This document shows positions 1 to 7,510 of a stretch of 16,902 nucleotides of DNA, one piece after another; positions within the stretch are counted from its first letter, which is position 1; the number at the start of each line of letters is the position of its first letter. Below the pieces are notes generated by a model that saw nothing but the letters and a program-made list of their open reading frames with translations, searched no databases and was not told where the DNA came from. Position numbers and translations under genes: made by a program. This DNA is from Flavobacteriales bacterium (GTDB lineage: Bacteria; Bacteroidota; Bacteroidia; Flavobacteriales; BACL11), in NCBI GenBank assembly GCA_002724895.1, contig PBQB01000004.1, positions 20,082 through 36,983 on the forward strand, in the 5' to 3' direction.

Positions 1-186
1 ATTTTAAGATTTATTTTTTCTAAAAAAATTAGATTAAAATTCAGGTTTTTTATTGAATTAATATTTAAAGAACCAGCGGATGAAGTTAATCAAGTGACAA
101 GAAAAAAATTAGATCATTATTTTCAGAATGATATATTAAAGCTAGAAGAATTATTAAATTTGGATTTAAAGCATTGGATGAAATAA
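1..186 (+). CDS. Sulfotransferase, C-terminal fragment (5' end outside window)
   Basis: An open frame runs from base 1 to a TAA stop at 184-186 and gives the last 61 residues of a protein whose start lies to the left of the window. The PAPS-binding part is not visible. The identification rests on the C-terminal pattern, an aromatic pair, then an acidic residue before a leucine-rich helix, then a terminal tryptophan (HYFQNDILKL ... LKHWMK). The same arrangement ends the sulfotransferases at 186-1073 and 6641-7510. The stop codon overlaps the ATG of the next sulfotransferase (TAATG), so the two genes share an operon and are probably translationally coupled. Inference: a third NDST-like sulfotransferase in tandem with the next two. 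It could instead be another enzyme with a similar helical tail, but that is less likely given the neighbours. Confidence 0.6.
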   Translation: MLRFIFSKKIRLKFRFFIELIFKEPADEVNQVTRKKLDHYFQNDILKLEELLNLDLKHWMK

Positions 187-1073
187 TGACATTACCTAAT
201 TTATTAATAGTTGGGGCTGCAAAAAGTGGAACAACCTCATTGCATAATTACTTAAATCAACATCCTGATATATTTATGTGCAAGCCTAAGGAACCTCATT
301 TTTTAATTAGTAAAGAAATTGGTATAAATAGAATTCCTAACGCAATTAATAAAAAGCGACAATACATAGACTTATTTAAGAGCGCTAAGAATAAAAAATA
401 TGTTGGGGAATCGAGTGTATTGTATTTAGCATACCCAAACATTAGCATAAAGAATATAAAAAAGCATTTAAATGATCAAGTAAAAATAATTATTATGCTT
501 AGAAATCCAGTCCAAAGAGCTTACTCTGGATATCAGCATGTTAAAAGATATAATTCTGTTGAAAATCTTTCATTTGATCAAGCATTAAAAAAGTCAGAAT
601 TTCGTTATTCAAATAACAGTGCTATAACACCAGCTTCAAGATATCTAGAGTTGGGGAATTATTATAAACAAGTTAAACTGTTTAAACAAAAATTTGAATT
701 TGTTCATGTAATTATCTATGATGATTATTTAAATCATTTCAATATAGAAATGGAAAAAGTATTTGATTTTTTAAATCTTGATAAAGTACATATTAATACA
801 CAAACTAAGCATATGGTTGGTGGATGGGAATGGAACAATTTATTATTTAAAAAATTGCTGTTAGAAAACAGTATACTAAAAAAAATATTTAAAAATTTGA
901 TTCCTAAAAAAAGATATCGTAAATATTTAAGGGATTTTATTTTGAACATGACAACTAGATCAATTCAAGAAATGGATCCTCAAACAGAAAATTGGTTAAA
1001 AAATTATTATAAGGATGATATAATTAAATTATCAAAATTAATTAATAGAAATTTAAATCATTGGATTTCATGA
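186..1073 (+). CDS. PAPS-dependent carbohydrate sulfotransferase (NDST-like)
   Basis: This gene codes for a predicted cytoplasmic enzyme that would transfer sulfate from PAPS to a hydroxyl or amino group of a sugar. The 5'-phosphosulfate loop GAAKSGTTSL is at residues 10-19, with Lys13 as the expected PAPS-binding lysine. KEPHF at 35-39 matches the position of the catalytic glutamate in heparan-sulfate-type sulfotransferases. The 3'-phosphate-binding strand MLRNPVQRAYS is at about 104-114. Its length of 295 residues is normal for a bacterial single-domain sulfotransferase, and there is no signal peptide. I start at the ATG at 186, which overlaps the upstream stop, rather than at the in-frame TTG at 174; the paralogue at 1070 begins in the same way (M-S-L-P-N-L). 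It ends in an ATGA overlap with that paralogue. The acceptor sugar cannot be read from the sequence. Confidence 0.9.
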   Translation: MTLPNLLIVGAAKSGTTSLHNYLNQHPDIFMCKPKEPHFLISKEIGINRIPNAINKKRQYIDLFKSAKNKKYVGESSVLYLAYPNISIKNIKKHLNDQVKIIIMLRNPVQRAYSGYQHVKRYNSVENLSFDQALKKSEFRYSNNSAITPASRYLELGNYYKQVKLFKQKFEFVHVIIYDDYLNHFNIEMEKVFDFLNLDKVHINTQTKHMVGGWEWNNLLFKKLLLENSILKKIFKNLIPKKRYRKYLRDFILNMTTRSIQEMDPQTENWLKNYYKDDIIKLSKLINRNLNHWIS

Positions 1074-1948
1074 GTTTGCCAAATTTAATGTGTATTGGAG
1101 CTTCAAAATCTGGAACAACAAGCTTGTATGATATTTTAGTTCAACATTCAGAAATAGATAAGCCACATTTTAAAGAGCCACACTTTTTTGACATACCTTT
1201 TATTTATCAAAAAGGAATTAGTTGGTACAATAAAACTTATTTTAAGAAAAGTAAATCTAAATATAGAATAGATTTTACACCCACATATTTATTTGAAGAA
1301 AAAGCTCCTAAAAGAATTTTAAAACATCTAGGTGGAAAAATAAAGTTTATTGTTATTTTAAGAAATCCTGTTGACAGAGCATATTCTCATTATTTACATT
1401 CCTGTAGAAATTTACATGAAAAGATGACATTTAAGAAAGCTTTAATTTCAGAAAAAAAGAGAACATGTAGTGATGATATTAATTATCTAGAAAAGTTAAG
1501 ATATTCATATATTTCACAAGGGTTATATTATAAAATGCTTGTTAATTATTTTAATTTCTTTCCAATAGAAAATTTTTTGATTATTAATTTCGAACAGGAT
1601 TTAATTAATAGAAGAAAAGAAACAATTAAAAAAATCTTTAACTTTTTAGAAATTAACAATGAAGAAATAAATATCTTTATCAAAAGTAATCAAGCAAGGG
1701 TAAATCGTATTAATTTGTTTGATACATTAATAAACAAAAAAGGATCTTGGAGATCATTTATAAAATATATTGTTCCATCAACCAGATTTAGGCAATTTAT
1801 TAAAAATAAGATTAGAAATTTGAATACAAAGACTTATAATCCTCCAAAATTATTGGAAAATGATAAAAAAAATATTTATGAGCAATATTTTAAGAAAGAC
1901 ACAGAATTGCTTGAAAAATTAATTGACAGGAAAATGAATTGGTTTTAA
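1070..1948 (+). CDS. PAPS-dependent carbohydrate sulfotransferase (NDST-like)
   Basis: This is the second complete sulfotransferase in the tandem array, 292 residues long. It has GASKSGTTSL at 10-19, KEPHFF at 35-40 with Glu36 as candidate catalytic base, and ILRNPVDRAYSHY at about 96-108 for the 3'-phosphate of PAPS. The loop and KEPHF positions are identical to those of the preceding gene, but the rest has diverged strongly, which fits paralogues with different acceptor positions. The ATG at 1070 lies inside an ATGA overlap with the previous stop; an in-frame TTG at 1061 is rejected because the paralogues begin at the same residue. The C terminus ends DRKMNWF, a variant of the array's tryptophan tail. 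The stop overlaps the next gene as TAATG. Function is secure at family level only. Confidence 0.9.
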   Translation: MSLPNLMCIGASKSGTTSLYDILVQHSEIDKPHFKEPHFFDIPFIYQKGISWYNKTYFKKSKSKYRIDFTPTYLFEEKAPKRILKHLGGKIKFIVILRNPVDRAYSHYLHSCRNLHEKMTFKKALISEKKRTCSDDINYLEKLRYSYISQGLYYKMLVNYFNFFPIENFLIINFEQDLINRRKETIKKIFNFLEINNEEINIFIKSNQARVNRINLFDTLINKKGSWRSFIKYIVPSTRFRQFIKNKIRNLNTKTYNPPKLLENDKKNIYEQYFKKDTELLEKLIDRKMNWF

Positions 1949-3210
1949 TGTTAGGCAGTATTAAAAATAAAATTTTAGATAATACCATTGTATTGCTTTT
2001 AATACTAAGTACAGGCGGTTTATTATTTGTATTTAATAGAAATTTTGTTTCCATTATTTTTTTTGTATTGCTTTTTTTTACAATATTTTTTTTAGGAAAA
2101 AAATTGAAGAAGTCATTATTTTATTCTTCTCTATTTACAATTTTTTCTTGTGTTTTTTTAGGTGTTATTAATTATAATTTTGCAATTGTAGAGCAAACAC
2201 TTAATAAGTATTTATTTCATTTGTTAACAGTAACATTAGTTGTGACAACATTATTTCACTTTAAAAATAATAGAAGTAATGAAAATTTTGTCAATAATCT
2301 TTATACTGTTTTGAAAATAATCGCTATTCATGCGTTTATAAACTTTTTATTGTTTTTTATTGTTAAAAATAAATTATCAATTATTTCTTCAACCTATCAT
2401 GAGTGTGAGACCTTTTTAAATTTATTTTTTTATACAACTGAAAAAGGTATGGTAGAATTATTTGGATTAGAATTTTGCAGAAATCAAGGTCTTTTTTGGG
2501 AGCCAGGAATTCTCCAAGCATATTTAAATATATTATTTTTTCTTGAAGCCTTTGTCTATAATAGAAATAAGAAATTACTTTTAGCTATTACATTTTTGGT
2601 TCTTACCACTTATTCAACAACAGGTATAGCAATATTATTAGTTCAAATACTTATATTTATAAAAGAAGAATTTAAAGTCAATAAATTGTTAGCGCCACTT
2701 TTACTTTTTGTTATGTTGCCAATATATATAGTGTTTAGTTTTAATGTTGATTCAAAATTAAGAGGTGAAAAACAATTTTCTTTTCAAAAAAGAATTTTTG
2801 ATCTTACACAACCATTATTTATAGCTGTTGATCATCCATTGACCGGAGTTGGATTAGATTTATTTCAGTTTCAAAATATTCGTCAAGAATATTATATTTC
2901 CTCAAATACATTACATGCTATTAATTCTTTTTTTGGAGTTGATTCTAAAATAGAAGTAACTGATAAGGGTAGTAGTAATTCAATTATGTTCTTGCTAGCT
3001 ACCACAGGATTTCCAACAGCTATTTTGTTAATATATATGTTTTTCAAACAACAGATTATTTTTAAAAAAAGAAAATTATGGATGTTCATTTTAACTATTT
3101 CTGTTATGTCTGAACCGCTTTTATTGCGCCCCTTTTTTTTCTTATTTATTTGTTCAGGTTTCATATATATGTTTTCTAAGTTTATTTTTATAAAAAAATA
3201 TAAATCATGA
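1948..3210 (+). CDS. O-antigen polymerase / ligase-like membrane protein (Wzy/WaaL superfamily)
   Basis: This 420-residue integral membrane protein has roughly ten hydrophobic segments. Three motifs place it in the Wzy/O-antigen-ligase superfamily: GLFWEPGILQAYLN at about 181-194, a following TYSTTGIAI segment at 221-229, and HPLTGVGLDLF at 296-306, which resembles the Wzy_C 'HPl.GvG' loop. Such proteins polymerise undecaprenyl-linked repeat units at the periplasmic face or ligate glycan to a lipid acceptor. With sulfotransferases and glycosyltransferases around it, a polymerase role is the simpler reading. The start is the ATG at 1948 (TAATG with the previous stop), not the TTG nine bases upstream. 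The stop forms an ATGA overlap with the epimerase gene. Sequence alone does not separate polymerase from ligase, since both share this fold and these motifs. Confidence 0.75.
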   Translation: MLGSIKNKILDNTIVLLLILSTGGLLFVFNRNFVSIIFFVLLFFTIFFLGKKLKKSLFYSSLFTIFSCVFLGVINYNFAIVEQTLNKYLFHLLTVTLVVTTLFHFKNNRSNENFVNNLYTVLKIIAIHAFINFLLFFIVKNKLSIISSTYHECETFLNLFFYTTEKGMVELFGLEFCRNQGLFWEPGILQAYLNILFFLEAFVYNRNKKLLLAITFLVLTTYSTTGIAILLVQILIFIKEEFKVNKLLAPLLLFVMLPIYIVFSFNVDSKLRGEKQFSFQKRIFDLTQPLFIAVDHPLTGVGLDLFQFQNIRQEYYISSNTLHAINSFFGVDSKIEVTDKGSSNSIMFLLATTGFPTAILLIYMFFKQQIIFKKRKLWMFILTISVMSEPLLLRPFFFLFICSGFIYMFSKFIFIKKYKS

Positions 3211-4322
3211 AAAATATTTTAATCACCGGAGGAGCAGGATTTATAGGGTCTAATTTAACTGTTGAGTTATTAAGTAGGGGATATTACGTAACAATTTTAG
3301 ATAATTTATCTTCCCAAATTCATTCTGAAAATGAATTTAATTTTAGTCATAAAAATTTTAAATTTATTCAAGGAGATGTAAGGGTTATTTCAGATTGGAA
3401 AGCTGCTATTAAAGATCAGGATGCTATAATTCATTATGCGTCTGAGACAGGAACTGGTCAGTCAATGTATGAAATTAACAGGTATACAAATGTTAATGTA
3501 GTTGGGACCTCTAATTTATTTCATTGTCTTTCTAATTATAAACATAAAGTTAGAAAGATAATCTTAGCATCATCAAGAGCAGTATATGGAGAAGGAAAAT
3601 ATTTTTCTAATGAAGAAGGGGTAATGTATCCTTGCAGTAGAAATTACAAGTTGGTTTCTAAAGGAAAATATGATCATTATGGTAAGAATGGTTGTCTTCT
3701 TGAGTTACGACCTACTGATGAAAAAAGTATGATACAGCCGTCATCAGTATATGCTATTACAAAGAGTACTCAGGAGCAAATAACAATGTTAATGGGAAAA
3801 GCATTATCTATTCCAACTGTTGCGTTACGTTATCAGAACGTGTATGGTCCTAAGCAATCATTAAGGAACCCTTATACTGGCATTTTATCTGTTTTTTCCA
3901 CCAGAATACTTAACGGTAATAATATTCATATTTATGAAGATGGATTGCAAAGTCGTGATTTTGTTTTTATTAGTGATGTTGTAGCAGCGACAATACTTTC
4001 ATTGGAGAATCAAGAATCAAATTATCACATTTTTAATGTAGGTTCAGGAAATCCTACAAGTGTTAATGATATAGCGTTAAAACTAACTAACGAACTTGGT
4101 ATAAAAAATAAGATAAAAATAACAGGACAATATAGAATTGGTGATATCAGACATAATTATGCTTGTTTAAATAAAATAAAAAAAGTATTAGATTTTGAGC
4201 CTAAATATGATGTTGATTTAGGAATTAAGAAATTTGTTTCTTGGCTTAAGACTCAAAAAGTTCAAAAAGACAATTATTTAAAAAGTATTGGGGAGTTAAA
4301 ACAAAATGGATTTATTAAATGA
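3207..4322 (+). CDS. NAD(P)-dependent nucleotide-sugar epimerase, dTDP-L-rhamnose 4-epimerase-like
   Basis: This extended short-chain dehydrogenase has 371 residues. The Rossmann glycine motif GGAGFIG is at 8-14, an acidic residue ends beta-2 (Asp31-Asn32), the active-site Ser region is ASSRAVYGEG at 121-130, and the catalytic YAITK has Tyr182 and Lys186. An unusual stretch of about 40 residues between VYGEG and the catalytic tyrosine (133-175) matches, from memory, a subfamily annotated as dTDP-L-rhamnose 4-epimerase, which makes dTDP-6-deoxy-L-talose. In that subfamily the insert often looks like a cysteine knuckle; here only Cys143 and Cys163 remain. The enzyme would supply an activated sugar to the glycosyltransferases downstream. 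ATGA overlaps link it to both neighbours. The epimerase fold is certain, but the exact substrate is an inference and UDP-sugar substrates remain possible. Confidence 0.8.
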   Translation: MKNILITGGAGFIGSNLTVELLSRGYYVTILDNLSSQIHSENEFNFSHKNFKFIQGDVRVISDWKAAIKDQDAIIHYASETGTGQSMYEINRYTNVNVVGTSNLFHCLSNYKHKVRKIILASSRAVYGEGKYFSNEEGVMYPCSRNYKLVSKGKYDHYGKNGCLLELRPTDEKSMIQPSSVYAITKSTQEQITMLMGKALSIPTVALRYQNVYGPKQSLRNPYTGILSVFSTRILNGNNIHIYEDGLQSRDFVFISDVVAATILSLENQESNYHIFNVGSGNPTSVNDIALKLTNELGIKNKIKITGQYRIGDIRHNYACLNKIKKVLDFEPKYDVDLGIKKFVSWLKTQKVQKDNYLKSIGELKQNGFIK

Positions 4323-5632
4323 GATCTTTTTTATTTTTTTTAATATTATTTTCATCAAATGTTTTTTCTCAAAACATTAAAAAAAATATTTATGGTTTTG
4401 CTACATCTAATACATTTACATATTGTAATGTTTTAGATACTAACTTTTTAAATAAAGTAGTTGATTTATCTCCAAAAATTTTAAGATTCCCTGGTGGTGC
4501 TCTTGGTAATTTTTATCATTATAATAGTCAAGGATATGGATTTGATTTTGATGAGATTGATAAATATCATGGGGGTAAATTCCCTAAAAGATCAAGAGGT
4601 TTAGAAAGATCTAGAATAAAAAATAACCATAATTATGATTATATTGAGGATTTTATAGAATTAGCTAAAAGAACTAAATCAAAAGCAGTTTTAGTTGCAA
4701 ACATTTTTTCTAGGAATAACGATATTTTGTTGATGATTGATAAACTTATTAAATCAAACATTGAAGTTGTTGGAGTTGAATTAGGTAGTGAGTTGTCTAA
4801 TTTAAGTTATTTTAAAAATGGATATACAATAAATGATTATATAAATAATGCTAAGTACTATGCTAAAAAGATTAAAAGAGATTATCCAAACATTAAAATT
4901 GGAGTTGTTGCCGCGCCACTTGGCAAGAAAAGGGGCCATCGACATAATATATGGAATAAAAAATTAAATAATGAAAGTTTTTATGATGCAATTATTATCC
5001 ATTCATATGCTAAAGTTATAAAAGGAAATGATCTTGATGGACAAATGACTTCTGAAATAACAGAGTCCAGTAATATAGAAAGTCAATTTAATTTATATAA
5101 AGATAGGTTAGTTGATTTTTTATTTTCATCATATCCTGATGAGGTTCAGAAATATATTAAGTTGTTTAATAGGCCAATATGGATTACAGAATGGAATTTA
5201 CAGATGTCAAAGACAACAGCCAATACATTTTTTCAGAGTTTGTTTGTAGTTAACTATTTATTAGAACTATTTTGTAATCCTGACTTAAATTTTATAGAAT
5301 TGTGTACATATCATAATTTGGGTGGAAGAGATTTCTCTGGATCAATATTTAGAAATGATAATGATTTAATTGTCCAAGGAACTTATGATTTTTTTATTTT
5401 GGTAGAAAAAGTATTTGAATTAAATGTGGTAAATATTAAAAGAGAAAAGAAAAAAAACACATATATATATAGTTGTTATAACAAAAAAAGAAAGTTAGTT
5501 AGTTCATATGAAATTAATTGGGATCTGTCGTATTTTAAGTATTCAATTTATAAAGATGAAATATTGAAAGACACCTTAATTTTTGATTATGATCTGTACA
5601 ATAAAGCAAATAGTAAGGGAAAATTTAATTAA
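4319..5632 (+). CDS. Secreted glycoside hydrolase, clan GH-A-like (GH39/GH51/GH79-type)
   Basis: This 437-residue protein begins with a signal peptide (hydrophobic core FLFFLILFSSNVFS, probable cleavage before Gln18, no lipobox cysteine), so it is exported to the periplasm or beyond. The mature part shows marks of a (beta/alpha)8 hydrolase of clan GH-A. ILRFPGGALGNF at about 54-65 resembles the first strand of arabinofuranosidase-like enzymes. ELGSEL at 154-159 offers Glu158 as acid/base. HSY is at 228-230. WITEWN at 288-293 offers Glu291 as nucleophile. The roughly 130-residue spacing of the two glutamates is normal for the clan. A C-terminal beta-rich region follows. A secreted hydrolase between epimerase and sulfotransferase genes recalls exopolysaccharide operons with their own glycosidase, such as PslG, so trimming or release of the operon's polymer is likely. 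The exact GH family is not certain. Confidence 0.7.
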   Translation: MRSFLFFLILFSSNVFSQNIKKNIYGFATSNTFTYCNVLDTNFLNKVVDLSPKILRFPGGALGNFYHYNSQGYGFDFDEIDKYHGGKFPKRSRGLERSRIKNNHNYDYIEDFIELAKRTKSKAVLVANIFSRNNDILLMIDKLIKSNIEVVGVELGSELSNLSYFKNGYTINDYINNAKYYAKKIKRDYPNIKIGVVAAPLGKKRGHRHNIWNKKLNNESFYDAIIIHSYAKVIKGNDLDGQMTSEITESSNIESQFNLYKDRLVDFLFSSYPDEVQKYIKLFNRPIWITEWNLQMSKTTANTFFQSLFVVNYLLELFCNPDLNFIELCTYHNLGGRDFSGSIFRNDNDLIVQGTYDFFILVEKVFELNVVNIKREKKKNTYIYSCYNKKRKLVSSYEINWDLSYFKYSIYKDEILKDTLIFDYDLYNKANSKGKFN

Positions 5633-5633
5633 A

Positions 5634-6644
5634 ATGGTTAAGGATCATCATATTTTTGTTGTAGGAAGTAGTAGGAGTGGAACAACTATGATGGGAAGAA
5701 TATTAAATAAAAGTAATAAAATTTTCACATTAAAAGAATTACATTTTTTTTCATCGATAAGCCCTAATAATTTTAATCAAAAAATAGATAAAAAAACACA
5801 AACGGTTTTACTTTCAAAATTATTTTGTATTCAAAATGAGGGGATTTTTAATGTTAGTAGACATGTACATTATTTAAAAGAAGCAAAAAAAAAATTACAA
5901 TCTAAAAGTTTAACTTCGTTGGAGATTTATATATTGTTTTTACGAATAGTAAAAGAAAGAGAGAACGTAGACTTTATTTGTGAACAAACTCCAAATAATG
6001 CATATTTTTTAAAGGAAATAATTAAATATTTTCCTCATTCAAAAATTATTAATATGGTAAGGGATCCAAGAGCAGTATTATATTCTCAAAAAAATAAATG
6101 GAGAAGAAAATTTTTAGGAGCAAATAAGATTCCATATTCAGAATCTTTAAGGTCATATTTTAATTATCATCCAATGTTAACATCTCAACTTTGGAATACA
6201 TCAGTTAGTCATACGTTAAGTAATTTAGATTCTAGCATGATAAAAATTGTGAAATTTGAAGATGTCTTATTTTCTCCTGAAAAACAAATTAAAGAGATAT
6301 GTAAATTTTTAGGAATTAAATTTGTTAAAGAAATGTTGTCAGTCAAAAAGATTGGGTCTTCAAGTGTTGAAGATAATAATATTGATAAATATATTGACAA
6401 ATCAAAATTAGATATGTGGAAAAATGGAGGGTTAAATAGTGGAGAGATTTATATATCACAATGGATAAATTCTAATTTTATGAATCGCTTTTCATATAAA
6501 AAAGAAAAGTTTCGATTTAAGCCTATTTTATTTTATTTTTATATTTTGATTTTTCCGATAAAATTATTTTTTGCATTGATTTTTAATTTAAAACGTAACA
6601 CTAATTTTTTTAGATCACTGAAAAGGAAAATTTTAAAAAAATGA
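5634..6644 (+). CDS. Sulfotransferase of a divergent subfamily, with C-terminal hydrophobic segment
   Basis: This sulfotransferase of 336 residues differs from the others in the window. The phosphosulfate loop is GSSRSGTTMM at 11-20, with Arg in place of the usual Lys at 14. KELHFF is at 34-39, and the 3'-phosphate motif is MVRDPRAVLYS at 141-151. This pattern is closer to the Sulfotransfer_3 group (tyrosylprotein- and sugar-sulfotransferase-like) than to the NDST-like neighbours. After the catalytic domain a hydrophobic stretch at about 298-317 is followed by a basic tail, which could anchor the enzyme to the inner face of the membrane. I use the ATG at 5634, one base after the upstream stop, instead of the in-frame ATG at 5583, because the extension adds no conserved sequence. 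A run of ten A lies at 5885-5894. It ends in an ATGA overlap with the next gene. Confidence 0.85.
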   Translation: MVKDHHIFVVGSSRSGTTMMGRILNKSNKIFTLKELHFFSSISPNNFNQKIDKKTQTVLLSKLFCIQNEGIFNVSRHVHYLKEAKKKLQSKSLTSLEIYILFLRIVKERENVDFICEQTPNNAYFLKEIIKYFPHSKIINMVRDPRAVLYSQKNKWRRKFLGANKIPYSESLRSYFNYHPMLTSQLWNTSVSHTLSNLDSSMIKIVKFEDVLFSPEKQIKEICKFLGIKFVKEMLSVKKIGSSSVEDNNIDKYIDKSKLDMWKNGGLNSGEIYISQWINSNFMNRFSYKKEKFRFKPILFYFYILIFPIKLFFALIFNLKRNTNFFRSLKRKILKK

Positions 6645-7510
6645 AAGTAGATTTTTTTATAGTTGGAGCCGCAAAATCTGGAACTACATCATTATATAAT
6701 TATTTATTTAAGCATCCTGAAGTTTGTATGAGTTCAATAAAAGAACCTAATTTTTTTTCTAATAAGTTGCTAAATGAACAAAAAATGTATTATAAGGATG
6801 TTAAAATAGATTCTATTGAAAAATATCATAATTTGTTTGATAAACATACTAATAACAAAATCTGTGGAGAAGCGAGTGTTTCATATTTGTTTTATGAAAA
6901 AATTGCAAAACAAATTAAAAAATATAATAAAAATGCCAAAATTATTATTATGCTTAGAAATCCAATTGAAAGAGCATTCTCTCATTATTTAATGGATTTA
7001 CGTTTAGGTTTTGTTAATGAAAGTTTTGATTCAATAATATATAGAAATTCTAAAAATAAAAATCAGTGCTTGCATTATCAGCAATATATCAAAGTTGGCA
7101 ATTATTCAAGTCAAGTTTTAAAATATCTTGATTCTTTTGGAAAAGACAACATATTAATAATAAACTATGATGATTTTGTAAAATCACCTTCTTTAGAATT
7201 TAAAAAAACTTGTAAATTTCTTCAAATATCTAAACAGTTTAACTTAGATTTTGATAAAAAGTACAATGTAGGAAAGCTGGCAAAAAATAAAACAATTGCT
7301 TATTTATACTCTGTTTATCATCTTAGAAGAGTTGTTAATTTATTTTTTTCAGATAAATTGAAATTATATTTAAAAAGAAGTTTGTTTCATGAAAATACAA
7401 ATATGAGTATGTCATTAAAAACTAGGCAATATTTATATGATTATTATTTAAATGATATAAAAAAATTAAATTTAATTACATCTAATAAATTTGCCAAATG
7501 GATAAGATAG
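6641..7510 (+). CDS. PAPS-dependent carbohydrate sulfotransferase (NDST-like)
   Basis: This 289-residue enzyme closely resembles the one at 186-1073. It has GAAKSGTTSL at 9-18, KEPNFF at 34-39 with Glu35 as candidate base, and MLRNPIERAFSHY at about 104-116. It also shares a 21-base identical stretch with that gene over the 3'-phosphate motif (489-509 and 6944-6964), which suggests a common and fairly recent origin. The C terminus repeats the helical tail ending in tryptophan (AKWIR). The ATG at 6641 overlaps the upstream stop (ATGA), and the 3' end overlaps the GT2 gene by 13 bases. It is expected to act in the cytoplasm on a lipid-linked or nucleotide-linked sugar; the acceptor is unknown. 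Confidence 0.9.
   Translation: MKVDFFIVGAAKSGTTSLYNYLFKHPEVCMSSIKEPNFFSNKLLNEQKMYYKDVKIDSIEKYHNLFDKHTNNKICGEASVSYLFYEKIAKQIKKYNKNAKIIIMLRNPIERAFSHYLMDLRLGFVNESFDSIIYRNSKNKNQCLHYQQYIKVGNYSSQVLKYLDSFGKDNILIINYDDFVKSPSLEFKKTCKFLQISKQFNLDFDKKYNVGKLAKNKTIAYLYSVYHLRRVVNLFFSDKLKLYLKRSLFHENTNMSMSLKTRQYLYDYYLNDIKKLNLITSNKFAKWIR

Noticed and set aside
174..188. TTG start four codons upstream of the sulfotransferase ATG at 186
   Set aside because: The ATG forms a TAATG junction with the preceding gene and matches the N terminus of the paralogue at 1070. The same reasoning removes TTG starts at 1061 and 1939.
2071..3150. Several T8 runs in the polymerase-like gene as phase-variation sites
   Set aside because: Runs of this length occur throughout the window where Phe and Leu codons pile up in membrane segments, so they carry little information.
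5583..5633. Longer N terminus for the sulfotransferase at 5634
   Set aside because: It would overlap the glycosidase gene by 50 bases and adds a sequence with no family resemblance before the conserved first strand.
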